Origin: Xenoacremonium recifei
Lineage: Eukaryota > Ascomycota > Sordariomycetes > Hypocreales > Nectriaceae
Length of the DNA stretch: 64,000 bases
Assembly (NCBI GenBank): GCA_012184525.1
Contig: WOFQ01000020.1
Span: 186,001-250,000 of the forward strand
Direction of reading: 5' to 3'
The position numbers and the translations under genes are program-made. The notes below the pieces were generated by a model that saw only the letters and a list, made by a program, of their open reading frames with translations, searched no databases and had not been told where the DNA came from. Position 1 is the stretch's first letter; every line of letters begins with the position of its first letter. Shown here one piece after another: positions 53,471 through 63,782 of this stretch.

Positions 53471-54691
53471 ATGCACTTCTCGTTGCCATTTTTTATTTTA
53501 ATAAGCACCAGCGCTGCCCTGGTTCTCCCTGATCCAGCTGGACCCTATCAGGTCGCACTTCGAGTTCACGCTCTCACCGATGAAAGCCGACAGGATCCAT
53601 ACGCTCCCTCAAATGCACCTCATAAACGTAAAGTTCTCATTTCGACCTTCTGGCCTGTCGAGGAAGAATGTTGCTCAAAAGAAATCGAGCCATATATGCC
53701 TCCTGCGACAGCTGAATACTACGGCCAGGTAGCTGCATCTATGGGGCTATCAAATGAGACCTTCGAAAACTTTCAGTTGGATGTCTGCAACATCTCGGAC
53801 AACAACTCCTGTGACTCCAGACATAAATCGACGAGGTACCCCTTAGCAATCTTCTCTCCTGGTGCTGGTGACTCCAGATTGCTGTACTCGGCTATGGCAA
53901 AGGCTGTGGCTAGCAATGGCTACGTCGTTGTCACAGTTGATCATCCCTATGATGCCGAAATAGTCGAGTTTCCTGACGGGACTATTATACTTGGTGCGGA
54001 CATTCCGGAGAACAAGACGGTTTTAGAGATGGCTACCAAGGTATGTATCGCCCAGAACGTTCTGAAGAGTAATGTGCTGACTTGGGGCATCCAGGTTCGG
54101 GCGGAGGACGTATCGTTCGTCTTATCTCAATTCGAAGACAAAGAATCGCGAGATAAGATGATTAAGGATCTTCCCGGGAGCATCGATCTCAAAAAGGTTG
54201 CTGCTTGGGGTCACTCCCTCGGCGGTGCTACTGCTGCAGGGGCAATGCTCATCGACAAGCGCATCCTTGGAGGAGTGGACCTGGACGGCCAGCTTTTCGA
54301 TCCAGCTCTCAGCCGCGGCTTGGACAAGCCATTCTTTCTCTTGGGAAGACCGGATCACCGAAAGGAAGATGTATCCTGGGTTCAATTTTGGCATAATTTG
54401 CGAGGGTCGAAAGTGGAAATGGAGGTATCGGGCGCTCTTCACGGCTCCTTCACTGATCTCCCTCTACTTCTTAATTTACTGGACCTCCCTAGCAAGTATC
54501 AGTCCGTGGTGGAGTCACTGGTAGGCACTGTTAAGGGAGTGCAGCTTGTTGCAGACACTGTGTCGCAGTTCTTTACCTTTGTATTCGAAGGAGACTCTGG
54601 CCCTCTTCTTAACGCTGCAAAGAACTCAACAGATCTGGTCCTAGTGGCTAAACATGAAATTTCACGCCGGGACTTCTGCCCTATTCACTAA
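53471..54691 (+). CDS. Secreted alpha/beta hydrolase, PAF-acetylhydrolase-like
   Basis: 406 residues read straight through, or 388 if the 54-nt in-frame segment 54041-54094 (GTATGT...CTGAC...CAG) is spliced out, which I think likely because the joined text EMATKVRAEDVSFVL is better. Signal peptide MHFSLPFFILISTSAALVLP. The oxyanion region is AIFSPGAGDSR, the nucleophile elbow is AAWGHSLGGATA (Ser), and the strand GGVDLDGQLFDP supplies an acid; the His is probably in SGALHGSFTDLP. N-glycosylation sites NET, NIS and NKT. This layout matches platelet-activating-factor acetylhydrolase/lipase-like fungal proteins that cleave short acyl esters outside the cell; the substrate is unknown. Confidence 0.82.
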   Translation: MHFSLPFFILISTSAALVLPDPAGPYQVALRVHALTDESRQDPYAPSNAPHKRKVLISTFWPVEEECCSKEIEPYMPPATAEYYGQVAASMGLSNETFENFQLDVCNISDNNSCDSRHKSTRYPLAIFSPGAGDSRLLYSAMAKAVASNGYVVVTVDHPYDAEIVEFPDGTIILGADIPENKTVLEMATKVCIAQNVLKSNVLTWGIQVRAEDVSFVLSQFEDKESRDKMIKDLPGSIDLKKVAAWGHSLGGATAAGAMLIDKRILGGVDLDGQLFDPALSRGLDKPFFLLGRPDHRKEDVSWVQFWHNLRGSKVEMEVSGALHGSFTDLPLLLNLLDLPSKYQSVVESLVGTVKGVQLVADTVSQFFTFVFEGDSGPLLNAAKNSTDLVLVAKHEISRRDFCPIH

Positions 54692-54927
54692 GCACCCGAT
54701 ACAGGGCACGGCGGCCTGGAGAGGACACAAATGCTGCATGTCAGCTACTAAATGGCATTTCTATCTGCAATCGCGAAAGACTCGAGATCGTTATATAAAT
54801 AATACAATATCCTGTTCCATTTGTCACGCCGGTTCCAATATCCCGTATCCAAAATGTCCCGTACAAAGAAAACGCTTTCAGATGCTGAATTTCTGTCCGA
54901 AAATGCTCCCAGCGCAACCGCATGCGC

Positions 54928-55997
54928 CTAGCTCATCTCATAAGACCCGGTGGCTACATCTTGAGGCTGGCTCGATAGTCGTCTATGGCTACCTTGCTCA
55001 TCTTTGGTGGTCACATTGCGAGAGCGCATCCTGATGTATCCCATGTAGAGGTAGATGTAGAGCATGATATACTCTGGTAGGAGCGCCATGAGCGAGAAGG
55101 CTACAGCAGAACCGAACAGCGAGCTCCATATAGAAGTGAAAATGTTGTTGCCAGTAGCCTCAAAAACACTGAGAAGCCCATAAGCAGTTCTCAGGAACAG
55201 AGAAGGACAGCCGATCAACATCAACGTCAGATACTAATCTCAAGGTGAGTCTTTGTTCTTAGTGCAGAGGTTGCGGTCCAGGACTTACAATTCGGTCGCT
55301 TTTCTTGATCCGCTCTTGGCGACGACGAAGTGCGATGCACATGCCCGTCAGTGTTAAGATGACACAGAGGAATTGAACGTATGCAACTTTGGACAGGATT
55401 GACTGGACATTGGCATATTGGGCCTGGCCAGCGAAACCTCCACTAGTGCTCAGGAGTACTACGGCTGCGATAATGTTGAATCTGATGAGGCGCACGAGCA
55501 AATGTATTTTGTGGCTCTTTTCGAAATTCGATTCCAGTCTAAGTGGATGTACCTGTCAGAAGGTGCTTGTATTGAAGCAGAGTGGTTGTTCACTTACACG
55601 AGACGCACAATGCCAAGGAAAGTGACGACGAGGGGGATGAGACCGATGTTGAGCAAAACGATAGACGCGATGATAAGTCCTTCATTTCCTGGGTTAAGCT
55701 CTTCGACAATAACGATGATGCCGCCAACAAGTCGGACTGTGGTGGAATTAGCAAACGGAAGAACGCATTCTGGTTTAAAAAGTGCGTACTTAGCGAAAAT
55801 GGGACTGGAGGATACCATGCCATGCGAGGGCCTTGCTTCCAGTTGCGAATGCAGAGAAAAAGTGCGATGGGAGGGATTGGTGCGTAGAAAACCACCTGCG
55901 CGATGGCCGCCGCCTCATGAGGGTTCATACCCATGTTGGAATTGTAGTGGGAGACAATTAGTAGGTCTGCAAGTTCAGTCTCGGGCGTCAATAGCAA
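54928..55997 (-). CDS. Multi-span membrane protein (DUF7702-like), one junction unresolved
   Basis: Coding blocks on the minus strand: start at 55997 or 55934 (MNPHEAAAIAQVVFYAPIPP, NWKQGPRMAW), then a block reading VRLVGGIIVIVEELNPGNEG and VLLNIGLIPLVVTFLGIVRL, then VHPLRLESNFEKSHKIHLLV...RRRQERIKKSDRI, and YLTLMLIGCPSLFLRTAYG to the stop at 54928. The last two junctions are clean GT-AG introns in phase 0. The first, between about 55817 and 55740, has a GT donor and two AG acceptors, but none keeps the frame, so it may be a frameshift or unusual splice. About seven hydrophobic helices; fungal seven-helix DUF7702-type proteins have this order. Function unknown. Confidence 0.6.
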
Positions 55998-56582
55998 CTT
56001 GAGGCGTCTGGAACGAAAATGAATATTGCAGCCCTACGGCGGGCGAGGCCTCTATTTGTATTCATCGTCTTGACTCAAAAATCGACTGAAGCGCAACACC
56101 AAACGTAGACGCGTTCCTCTTGTGAGCAGCATTCAGCGAAATCCAGGCAATGCGGCATCGCTTCCTCGCATTTCGCGGATTCTCACCAGAAACGGCATAG
56201 CGCCTGAGCGTCACTGATCAGCCCTGGGTCTGGATTGACGCTGATGGCTCCCGAGATGGGCATGGCGGATCTTGCGCCTCAATCCCGGCTCGCCCTGATC
56301 CCCACAAGGCGGCTCGATAACTTCCGTCTTACACTTCCCCGACTCTGTCCCTGCACTGACTGACTTCATGAGGTGACGATGCTGCGCGTTGTTGCGGGTT
56401 GCTGTGCAGACCTGGGAACTCACTGCCGAGATTCAGCCCACTGAGGCAGACACACCCGTCTTGAAGCGTACCTGTAAGGCTAATGATCATCGGAGGCCGC
56501 CCGACGGCTAAGACCGAGCTGTGGCGTCCGCACCAGGGTCCAGTCCAGCATCTCCTTCTGAGACTCGGGACTCGGTGAGAGC
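55998..56582. other. Divergent intergenic region
   Basis: Promoters of the membrane protein (minus) and the Zn2Cys6 gene (plus). No feature recognised. Confidence 0.4.
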
Positions 56583-58310
56583 ATGGTGGGCGTCCCTGGC
56601 AGGTCAAAGGCCTGCCATACCTGTCGCCAGAGACGCATCAGGGTACGTTACCCCAGAACCCCTATTTAACATCTTTCCAGCGCTCACAGTGGTCCAGTGT
56701 GGCCGGGAGCAGCCGAGCTGCCTCAACTGTACCAAATCCAAGCGAATATGCACTGGCTACCAACGTGACCATGCCTTCATCCTCTCCAAGGACATGGGTG
56801 CCGATGCGACGGCCCTTGCGGCAAAAGAGTCCGGCTCAGGCATAACCATGGTGTCTCGTTGGAGGGCGGATCCGGAGACTGCTTTTGTTGCATCCCCTGC
56901 CTCATCCAGTTCCTCGCGGTCTCTCTCCGTTCCTGCGCGAGCCCGACCAACCACACTTCCTCAGGAAGTCTTCCCCGGCAATGCAATCAGAAACAGATTA
57001 TTCTCTCTCTTTATAGAAAACGATCTCACAACCAACGACAAGGTCAGAATCGCCTTCGGTGAGCGCACCGACTGGATGGTCCAAATAATGAGCCTACCCG
57101 ATCTTGCACCCGCTCTCGAAGATGCACTGCTCGCCGTCAGTCTGGCGCGATTTGGACGCCAGACGTCTCGTCCAGACTTACTTCACGAAAGTTTGAAGCT
57201 TTACACGAAAAGCTTGTCAGAGCTGCGAAAAGACATGCTCGACAATTCGAGACGGAGGGGTGAGCAAAGCCTTGCAGCGTCACTAAGCCTCGCTTTGTAC
57301 GAGGTTACCCAATGCCCGGGCAAGTCACCGGCTGCGTATCAGGCACACTACCAGGGCACTATGCAATTACTAAAGATACGAGGGCCCAAAGCGCACGCTT
57401 CAGGTTTGCCTCACAGTATCCTCCAGATTATGCGAATACATGCAGTACGTATGGACCTTTGTTTCTCTCTGTTACGGGACAAGACTGACCACCAGTCTAG
57501 GTATTCCAGGGCTTTGTTGAGCGCAAACGAACGTTTCTGGCGCAGACTGAGTGGCGCCACGTACCCTGGCCGGATTCTCAACCAAAAACGCCATTCGACG
57601 AAATTGTCGACATTCTCCTCGATGTTCCTGAACTATTCCCCGACGACGAGGACGCAAAAGATAGGGGCAACCCTCGTTGGGTTTTGTCCAATGGCTTAGA
57701 AGTCATCTATCGATGCAAGGCCATGGAGTCCTCTTTAGAAGACTGGTTCGAGCGCTTCAAATCGTCCATTCCGGGGGCGCTTTATTATCCTGAGTTATCG
57801 AAGATAAATAGTGTCGTCGATAGCGACAGCGATGGGAAGCTGTTCCCTGTTGCGTTTCGCTTTCCGGCCTTCATTGTTGGTCAGTGCTTCATGTACTATT
57901 GGCTCGCCCTGATGAGCGTCCACGCGCGCCTCTCCTTCACCATGGCGACATTGCGACAACTCACAGGCATGCTCGAGATCCTGGGCAGAGACTCACTGCC
58001 ATGTACATGCCCCGTGACGGAGGATCCTGCGCAATGTTTGAAGCACTTTGAGCTCGAATTACTGCCACCCCTAGGGAATAGAAAGGAGTGGCCTCGCGCG
58101 GCGGCTTATAACATCTGCCAGTCAGTCGAATACTTCCTCCGTCACGAGTATCGCGGGTTCGGCCCAGCGAGCGTTCTACCTCCGCTTGCACTGGTCAAGG
58201 GCTTCTGGGTCCATGCACCTGGTGACTGGACTCGAGAAATTGCCTGGGCTGATGACATGTTGCGGCGCGTGTATGTCAGTGGCAGTGAGATCGCTGGATC
58301 ACTGGATTGA
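56583..58310 (+). CDS. Zn2Cys6 transcription factor, short-cluster type
   Basis: join(56583..56642, 56698..57444, 57501..58310), 538 residues. The first intron interrupts the zinc cluster: MVGVPGRSKACHTCRQRRIR then CGREQPSCLNCTKSKRICTGY, giving C-x2-C-x6-C-x6-C-x2-C-x6-C at the N-terminus, typical of the fungal family with a C-x-G-Y ending. The second intron joins RIHA to VFQGFVERKRTFLAQTEWR. The middle region (ALLAVSLARFGRQ, LYEVTQCPGKSPAAYQAHYQGTMQLLKIRGP) is the DUF3468/fungal-TF domain. Nuclear DNA-binding protein; targets unknown. Confidence 0.87.
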
Positions 58311-58707
58311 GGAAATGGATTATTTTCTCAAGAGGTCACCATATATTCTACGAAGACTCGGGTCTCTAGTTTCTGGTCAGACATTTATTGGAGAGCAATC
58401 GTCTCTTCCAAAGCCTACATCCGAGGCGAAGGAGTTTTCTGGGGTTCCCACCACGTCTTAAGCCAGGCTAAGACGAGTCACAACAAAAATTTGAAGGACA
58501 GCAGGGAGAGTTATATGTTAAGCCTTGGAATTTAAGGAAAATGCTACAAGGAAGACTCCGAGAAGTTGGCGGAACTATTCGTGGCTTAACGACCGGAAAG
58601 GGGGAAAACTACCGCATCAATACAAACGTCTTCCGGTTCGAAGCGTCAACTTATGAGATGGGACTACTTAAAACCTCAGCTTCACCTTTTCTATATCGAA
58701 GCGACCA
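58311..58707. other. Convergent 3' spacer
   Basis: 397 bp between the regulator and the first MCDW gene. No feature recognised. Confidence 0.4.
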
Positions 58708-58998
58708 TCAATATGGTCTGTTTGCGAAACATACCTCACCCCAGTCGCCGTTTTGGGCCTGCTCATGCGCCTGGCCGCGAGCCCGCCCCTCGATCGAGGC
58801 CCAGCTGCGATAACGTCTCCTAGTATTGCCAGATCTCTCGCAGTTCACGCACAGAAATGGGAACCTGTATGTCCACCGCTCATGGAGTTTCTGAGGGACG
58901 AGGCACACGTTGTTGATGTGATCCTTCCGATGACAAGGCCGGCGGTACTTGACCTTCCAGCAGCCGCAGGAGTATATTTCCACGCTCCAGTCGCACAT
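58708..58998 (-). CDS. Small cysteine-patterned protein, MCDW copy 1
   Basis: Single exon, 96 residues, no signal peptide. Cysteines at 2, 11, 13, 22, 32, 50 and 53. MCDW, Y-S-C-G, R-P-C-H-R-K and LCVNCE are the landmarks. The pattern C2-x8-C11-x10-C22-x9-C32-x17-C50-x2-C53 is shared with 59272-59538 and looks like a small metal- or disulfide-stabilised fold. I recognise this as a type of short fungal protein that begins MCD-aromatic and is common in ascomycete genomes but not functionally described. The C-terminus (GQAHEQAQNGDWGEVCF) is unlike its neighbour. Confidence 0.62.
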   Translation of the reverse strand: MCDWSVEIYSCGCWKVKYRRPCHRKDHINNVCLVPQKLHERWTYRFPFLCVNCERSGNTRRRYRSWASIEGRARGQAHEQAQNGDWGEVCFANRPY

Positions 58999-59148
58999 TT
59001 TGAGGTCGGTTCCGGCTTTGCGGGACTGTGGTTCTCCTCAGCTGCTTTCTATTAATTCCAGTAAGCTTTTCGAGGTGTGAAAGATTGGTGTTGTGTTGAT
59101 CAATTACGTGAAGGGGAGGGAATGGTTCTAGACGTCATGAAATAATGC

Positions 59149-59155
59149 TTATATA
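59149..59155 (-). promoter_or_regulatory. TATA box of MCDW copy 1
   Basis: TATATAA on the minus strand about 150 bp before the start at 58998. A TGACGTC half-site of the CRE/ATF type lies just downstream, near 59131-59137. Confidence 0.4.
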
Positions 59156-59271
59156 GTAGTCTGCAAGATGGGGCACGAATCACTCTCCAACAACATTGAT
59201 TTAACACATCCTTCTTCTTTAGTATACACTCATCACCGCTATCTCAAGTTCCCTCCTTCAGATACCGTGTC

Positions 59272-59538
59272 CTAGGTATAGAAACGGCCAGCAGCAGCTT
59301 TTTTGACCGCAATCTGCTGAACCAGGGTTTTGAGTTGATGCCATGTGTAGTCCCATCGCTCGACTCGGCGCTTCGATAGCTCGCAGTTGTCGCAGAGTCG
59401 TCCCTCTTTGAAGAACCATTCCTTACAGACATTCTGCTTGGCAAAGCAGCCGCGGTTGTAGCGTCGTCGGATACAGAATGATCGGACCTCGACTTGGAAC
59501 TCGCCGCAGGTATAGAGGTAGACGTCCCAGTCGCACAT
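59272..59538 (-). CDS. Small cysteine-patterned protein, MCDW copy 2
   Basis: Met at 59538 begins MCDWDVYLYTCG, giving 88 residues; the frame is open to 59673 but the upstream text is leader-like. Cysteines at 2, 11, 22, 31, 38, 49 and 52 align with copy 1, as do W4, V6, Y9, G12, V16, R19, R24, L48, N51, E53 and a late W. The C-terminus is basic and helical (LKTLVQQIAVKKAAAG). No signal peptide, so an intracellular zinc- or disulfide-containing protein is likely. Tandem duplicate of 58708-58998, 273 bp apart, clearly old. Confidence 0.68.
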   Translation of the reverse strand: MCDWDVYLYTCGEFQVEVRSFCIRRRYNRGCFAKQNVCKEWFFKEGRLCDNCELSKRRVERWDYTWHQLKTLVQQIAVKKAAAGRFYT

Positions 59539-60461
59539 CTTGAAGGACTGTTTGTTCGTAGTTCTTGGCTTGTAGGAGTGGTTTTTGGTTGTGATTGTTG
59601 GGAGCTCGACCAGGAAGTGGTCAAGATAGATGAGCGTGTGTTGTGAGAGGTCAGGGAGGCCGCTGGAGGTCATGACATGCAGAACTTATGCAGGCTCTAG
59701 GGTCAACTTGTATCACCTACTGGGCGGAAATTCTTCATTCACATTTTCGTTTTACTGAGATAAATGCATTGTTCATGGGTCCAGGTGAGAGCATCATCTT
59801 CAAGCGAGTTCGTTCACTTACCCATTACATTGGCAACATTTCATCCTCAATAGTATCCAGCACTCCTAAGTTCGCCTAATTTTAATTCACGGCAGATTCA
59901 TTCTCAGTATCACAAAAAGCGGACGGACACATTCAGACGATTGTATGCTATATAAAGCATTTCCCAATCATTCGAAAGATTTCCGTTTAGGGTAGCTCTT
60001 CGTCACTGCTCGTCTGCCGTATGCCGATTCCCGTATTTCGGTCCACCGTTTTGAGGGGCAGCCACTAAGAGAGCCCCTAATTCAAGACCACCACCGTTTA
60101 GACCGTTTCTTGGGGGGCACTCAGCTAAGCCACAGGGGGTGGGCGGGGCTGCCATGGATGCCACGGGCATGACACAGTACCGTACCTAAAGGTAGACTCC
60201 GTACACCTACTCCGTACCGAGGTGGCTTTTCCATCCGTTGGTATTTGAATCCTCGAACACCGTTCAGTCCCTCTCCCTCTGCGCAAGGCCACGACCATTC
60301 GCGACTGTGCCTCCTTCAACCATAGCTTGGCCATCGATATTCATTTCTTTTTTTCGCACGCGCTGTCGCGAATCGCTGGTGATTCGGCTCTGCCCCGTAC
60401 CTCGCTGGCAAACACCATGAGCTGAGCTCCCCTCGCCCTGCCCTGATCCGAAGCCGCCATC
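59539..60461. other. Intergenic region with GUP1 promoter
   Basis: Near 60180-60225 there are CCGTACCTAAAGGTAG and CTCCGTACCGAGG motifs of a kind frequent in Sordariomycete promoters, and a GGGTGGGCGGGG block near 60138. A CT-rich leader precedes 60462. No gene seen. Confidence 0.4.
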
Positions 60462-62488
60462 ATGGGCCTCTTGTCGCTCTTTCGCAGTGTCTACGACCTG
60501 GACACCCTCGACACTCGCTTTACTACCTCTTCGAACACTCCCTACCAAACCGTCATCGATGCGCGATCAGATCCGGCCTCTGACCCGAGACGAGAGTCGT
60601 CGCGGAAAGCCCAACGAGGGCAACCGTCGAAATGGAGGACGCCGGAGTTCTACTTCTACTATGTCATCTTCGTAGTAGTCGTTCCATACATGTTCTGGGT
60701 CGCATATGACGTCTCTAGACGTATGTAATCTTCCTAGCTTGTTCGAGAAGCGCAGAGGCACTGACGTGCAGAACAGCATCCGATCCACGATACATCAAAT
60801 ACCACCGATTCCTGACCAAGGGCTGGATACCCGGGCGCAAGATCGACGTATCCGATGCGCAATACCATGTCTTCCGAGTTAACCTCCCGTACATGTCGGC
60901 GCTTCTTCTCTTCCATCCCCTGTTGCGCAAGCTCTGGAACCGAGTGTATCCGACGCCTGGTAGGCGAAGCGAGGGAGGTCCCAACCAACTTAACCAACGA
61001 GCGTCCTTCGACTACATTTTCGCCTTCATTTTCCTTTTGGCCCTTCATGGCTTCTCAGCCTTCAAGATTCTCACGATCCTTACAATCAACTACCAGCTGA
61101 CGACCAAACTACCGAGAAAATACATCCCATGGGCAACCTGGTCCTTCAACATCGCGACCCTATTCGCCAACGAGCTCGGCAAAGGATACAGCTACCGGCA
61201 TATGGCTTTCTACATCTCGCCCCCGACGACCGCTGTTGTTAACAACACGATACAAAATGTGGATTCAACGTTGATGTCGATTGGCGCTTGGCTAGACAGG
61301 TATCGGGGACTGCTCGCTAGATGGGAGGTGCTGTTCAACTTTACCATCATGCGCCTGATCAGCTTCAACTTGGACTACTACTGGAGCATCGATCGTGGCA
61401 ACTCAAACTCTCTCGAGGTTAGTAGCATATTGCATGGCGATTCCGCAAGATTGTGTGCTAATGTGTCAAAGAAGAAGCAACTGGACCCAGCATCCCTCTC
61501 GGAGCGAGATCGCGTGACCATCCCTGCGGACGCAAAGGACTTTACTTTCCGAAACTACATTGCCTACACTCTATATGCGCCTTTGTACCTGGCAGGCCCC
61601 ATAATCACGTTCAATGATTACATTTCGCAGGCGAAATACCGTGTCGCTAGCATTGAGACTCCGCGTACGATCCGTTACGGCCTCCGTTTCCTCATCGTGC
61701 TCCTTTCCATGGAGCTCATTCTTCACTTCGACTACGTGGGAGCTATCAGTAAGGCGAAGCCAGATTGGAGTTCTTATACAGCGGCGCAGCTTAGTCTACT
61801 GTCATTCTTCAACCTGCACATTATCTGGCTGAAGCTGCTGCTTCCCTGGCGACTCTTCCGCCTATGGGCGCTCATCGACGGTATTGATCCGCCCGAAAAT
61901 ATGGTGCGCTGTGTGAGCAACAACTTCAGCACGCAGTTGTTCTGGCGCGCTTGGCACCGCTCTTACAACCGCTGGCTCATCCGCTACATGTATATACCGC
62001 TCGGCGGCTCTTCATTCCGCACTTGGCAGTCCACAGCGCGTTCTATTGTAACCTATCTGCTTGTATTTACGTGGGTTGCGCTTTGGCACGACATCCAGCT
62101 TCAGCTTCTGATCTGGGGCTGGCTGATTGTGCTGTTCATGGTACCCGAGTGGATGGGCGCATATTTCTTCCCAAAGCGAAAGTGGGAGAGCCGGCCGACC
62201 GAGTATCGGATGTTATGCTGCGTGGGAAGCGTGGCCAACATCCTCATGATGATGGCGGCCAACCTTGTTGGTTTCGCAGTTGGGCTTGACGGACTGAAGA
62301 GCATTGTCTCAGGAATTGTCCACGAATGGTCAGGTGAGTTTTAAGTCCTGCATTTCGTTACTGTAAGATTAACATCAGCAGGCGTTTTCTTCTTGATTAC
62401 GGCATGCAGCTGCCTCTTTGTAGGTGTACAAATCATGTTCGAGATTCGGGAGTCGGAGAAACGGAAGGGCGTTACGCTCGTGTGCTAG
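60462..62488 (+). CDS. GUP1: Membrane-bound O-acyltransferase GUP1
   Basis: join(60462..60720, 60777..61417, 61472..62333, 62382..62488), 622 residues, near the usual length. Intron 2 (61418-61471, 54 nt) is in frame without stops; splicing it gives NSLEKKQLDPASLSERDRV, which matches the family. After a cytosolic N-terminus and a first helix (FYFYYVIFVVVVPYMFWV) come GWIPGRKIDVSDAQYHVFR and about ten further helices. The MBOAT core is clear: LAGPIITFNDY, FWRAWHRSYNRWLIRYMYIPLGG and VFTWVALWHDIQLQLL with the conserved His. The protein ends REESEKRKGVTLVC-like. Yeast Gup1 remodels GPI-anchor lipids in the ER, with effects on glycerol uptake and cell wall. Confidence 0.95.
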
Positions 62489-62853
62489 ACATGAGCAACA
62501 GCAGTTGCATAATCCCCAAGTTTCCGGACGGGACGGTGTAGATTAAAATATGTACAACACGGTGAAGTGGTTGCATGATACTTTAGATACGTACAGCGGT
62601 TGGTGATGTTTGATTTTGGGTACTAGCAAGGTAGCGAGAAAAGGAGAAAGGGGTATCTTGGGGTTGTTTATGGTCTATAATGCGTAACAACTAAACGATT
62701 AATCGACGGTTGGGTATAATTACTGATTCATCGCGACTCCGACGGTTTGGAACACCAATTAAGCTCCGTTTTCATCCATCCATGTTCCCCCAAACACCAA
62801 ACTTGATCAATCACCCACGAACCCTATGAGAGCACCGTATTATAGCGTCAGAT
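62489..62853. other. Convergent 3' spacer
   Basis: 365 bp between GUP1 and the FAR-17a-like gene. No feature recognised. Confidence 0.45.
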
Positions 62854-63782
62854 TTACTGCACATACGCTCTGTCGGGGGTTTCGGATTGGCTCCCGATGG
62901 CATACTTGTTGCCGCTCGCATTCATCTCCATATCGTCAGGTCGTGGCTGCTCAGCGAACTTGCCATCCTTATGCAGCTTGGTCTCCGTCACCCAGCGCCG
63001 CAACCAGATGACGCCGTAGACAATGCAGAAAATGATGACGATGCCGACTGCGATACCTAGGATATATCCGGCGACGACACCCCGACCGCCCACCTTATCG
63101 TGGTCAAGGAAACTGTAGACATACCAGCCCTGGGCAGCGAGCGTGATGAAGGCCACGGCGAGGTAGCAGGCGAGAATGAGGATCAGCCAGGGAATGTGCA
63201 CCCAGGGCGGAGGGTTCGTGCGCGGGATAAAGATCTCGAAGAGCGCAAAGGCGGAGTTGAGCCCATGCTGGCTGATGTTCGACCAGGCATCGAACTCAAC
63301 GGGGAACCAGGGGTTGGAATACAGCACGCCCCAATAGACGATGGTGACCAGAAAGGGGTAGGTCACAACGGTGGTGTAGTAAAGCGAGTAGAGGGCCTGA
63401 AGGGGCCGCGGGAGGGCATCGAGCAGTGGACGGCCGCGCAAGGCGTAGGTGAAGGTGTGGATGGCGGCGACGAGGAAGTAGAAGGACAGGCCCCAGTAAG
63501 TGAGGATGGTGAAGTAGGAGAATGAGCGGCGGACTTCCTTGCAGCCACCCTCAGATTGGTGATCGCAAGTCCAGCCGATGATGAAGAAGCGAGTGACGAA
63601 GGCGTAGAGGGACTGGTATTCAGTACTATTAGCAGGAGACGGGATACATCTGGGCGTCGAGGGCCACGTACGAAGAGGGCGCGGAAGAAGAAGAGCTGCC
63701 ACGGCGTCAGCAGCCACGACGTCTCGAAGCGATTTGACGGATCCCAGAGATCGGTCCCGAACTTGAAGGGGTTCTTAGCCAT
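62854..63782 (-). CDS. FAR-17a/AIG1-like multi-span membrane protein
   Basis: complement(join(62854..63612, 63672..63782)), 289 residues. Exon 1 (MAKNPFKFGTDLWDPSNRFE, SWLLTPWQLFFFRALF) joins exon 2 at SLYAFVTRFFIIGW after a 59-nt intron. Six or seven hydrophobic segments (YFTILTYWGLSFYFLVAAIH, TYPFLVTIVYWGVLY, HIPWLILILACYLAVAF, GVVAGYILGIAVGIVIIFC). The N and H of NISQHGLNSAFALFE match the conserved Thr/Asn-and-His pair of the AIG1/ADTRP family, whose animal members are fatty-acid-ester hydrolases; in this fungal branch activity is unproven. The C-terminal tail is hydrophilic and cytosolic. Confidence 0.8.
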
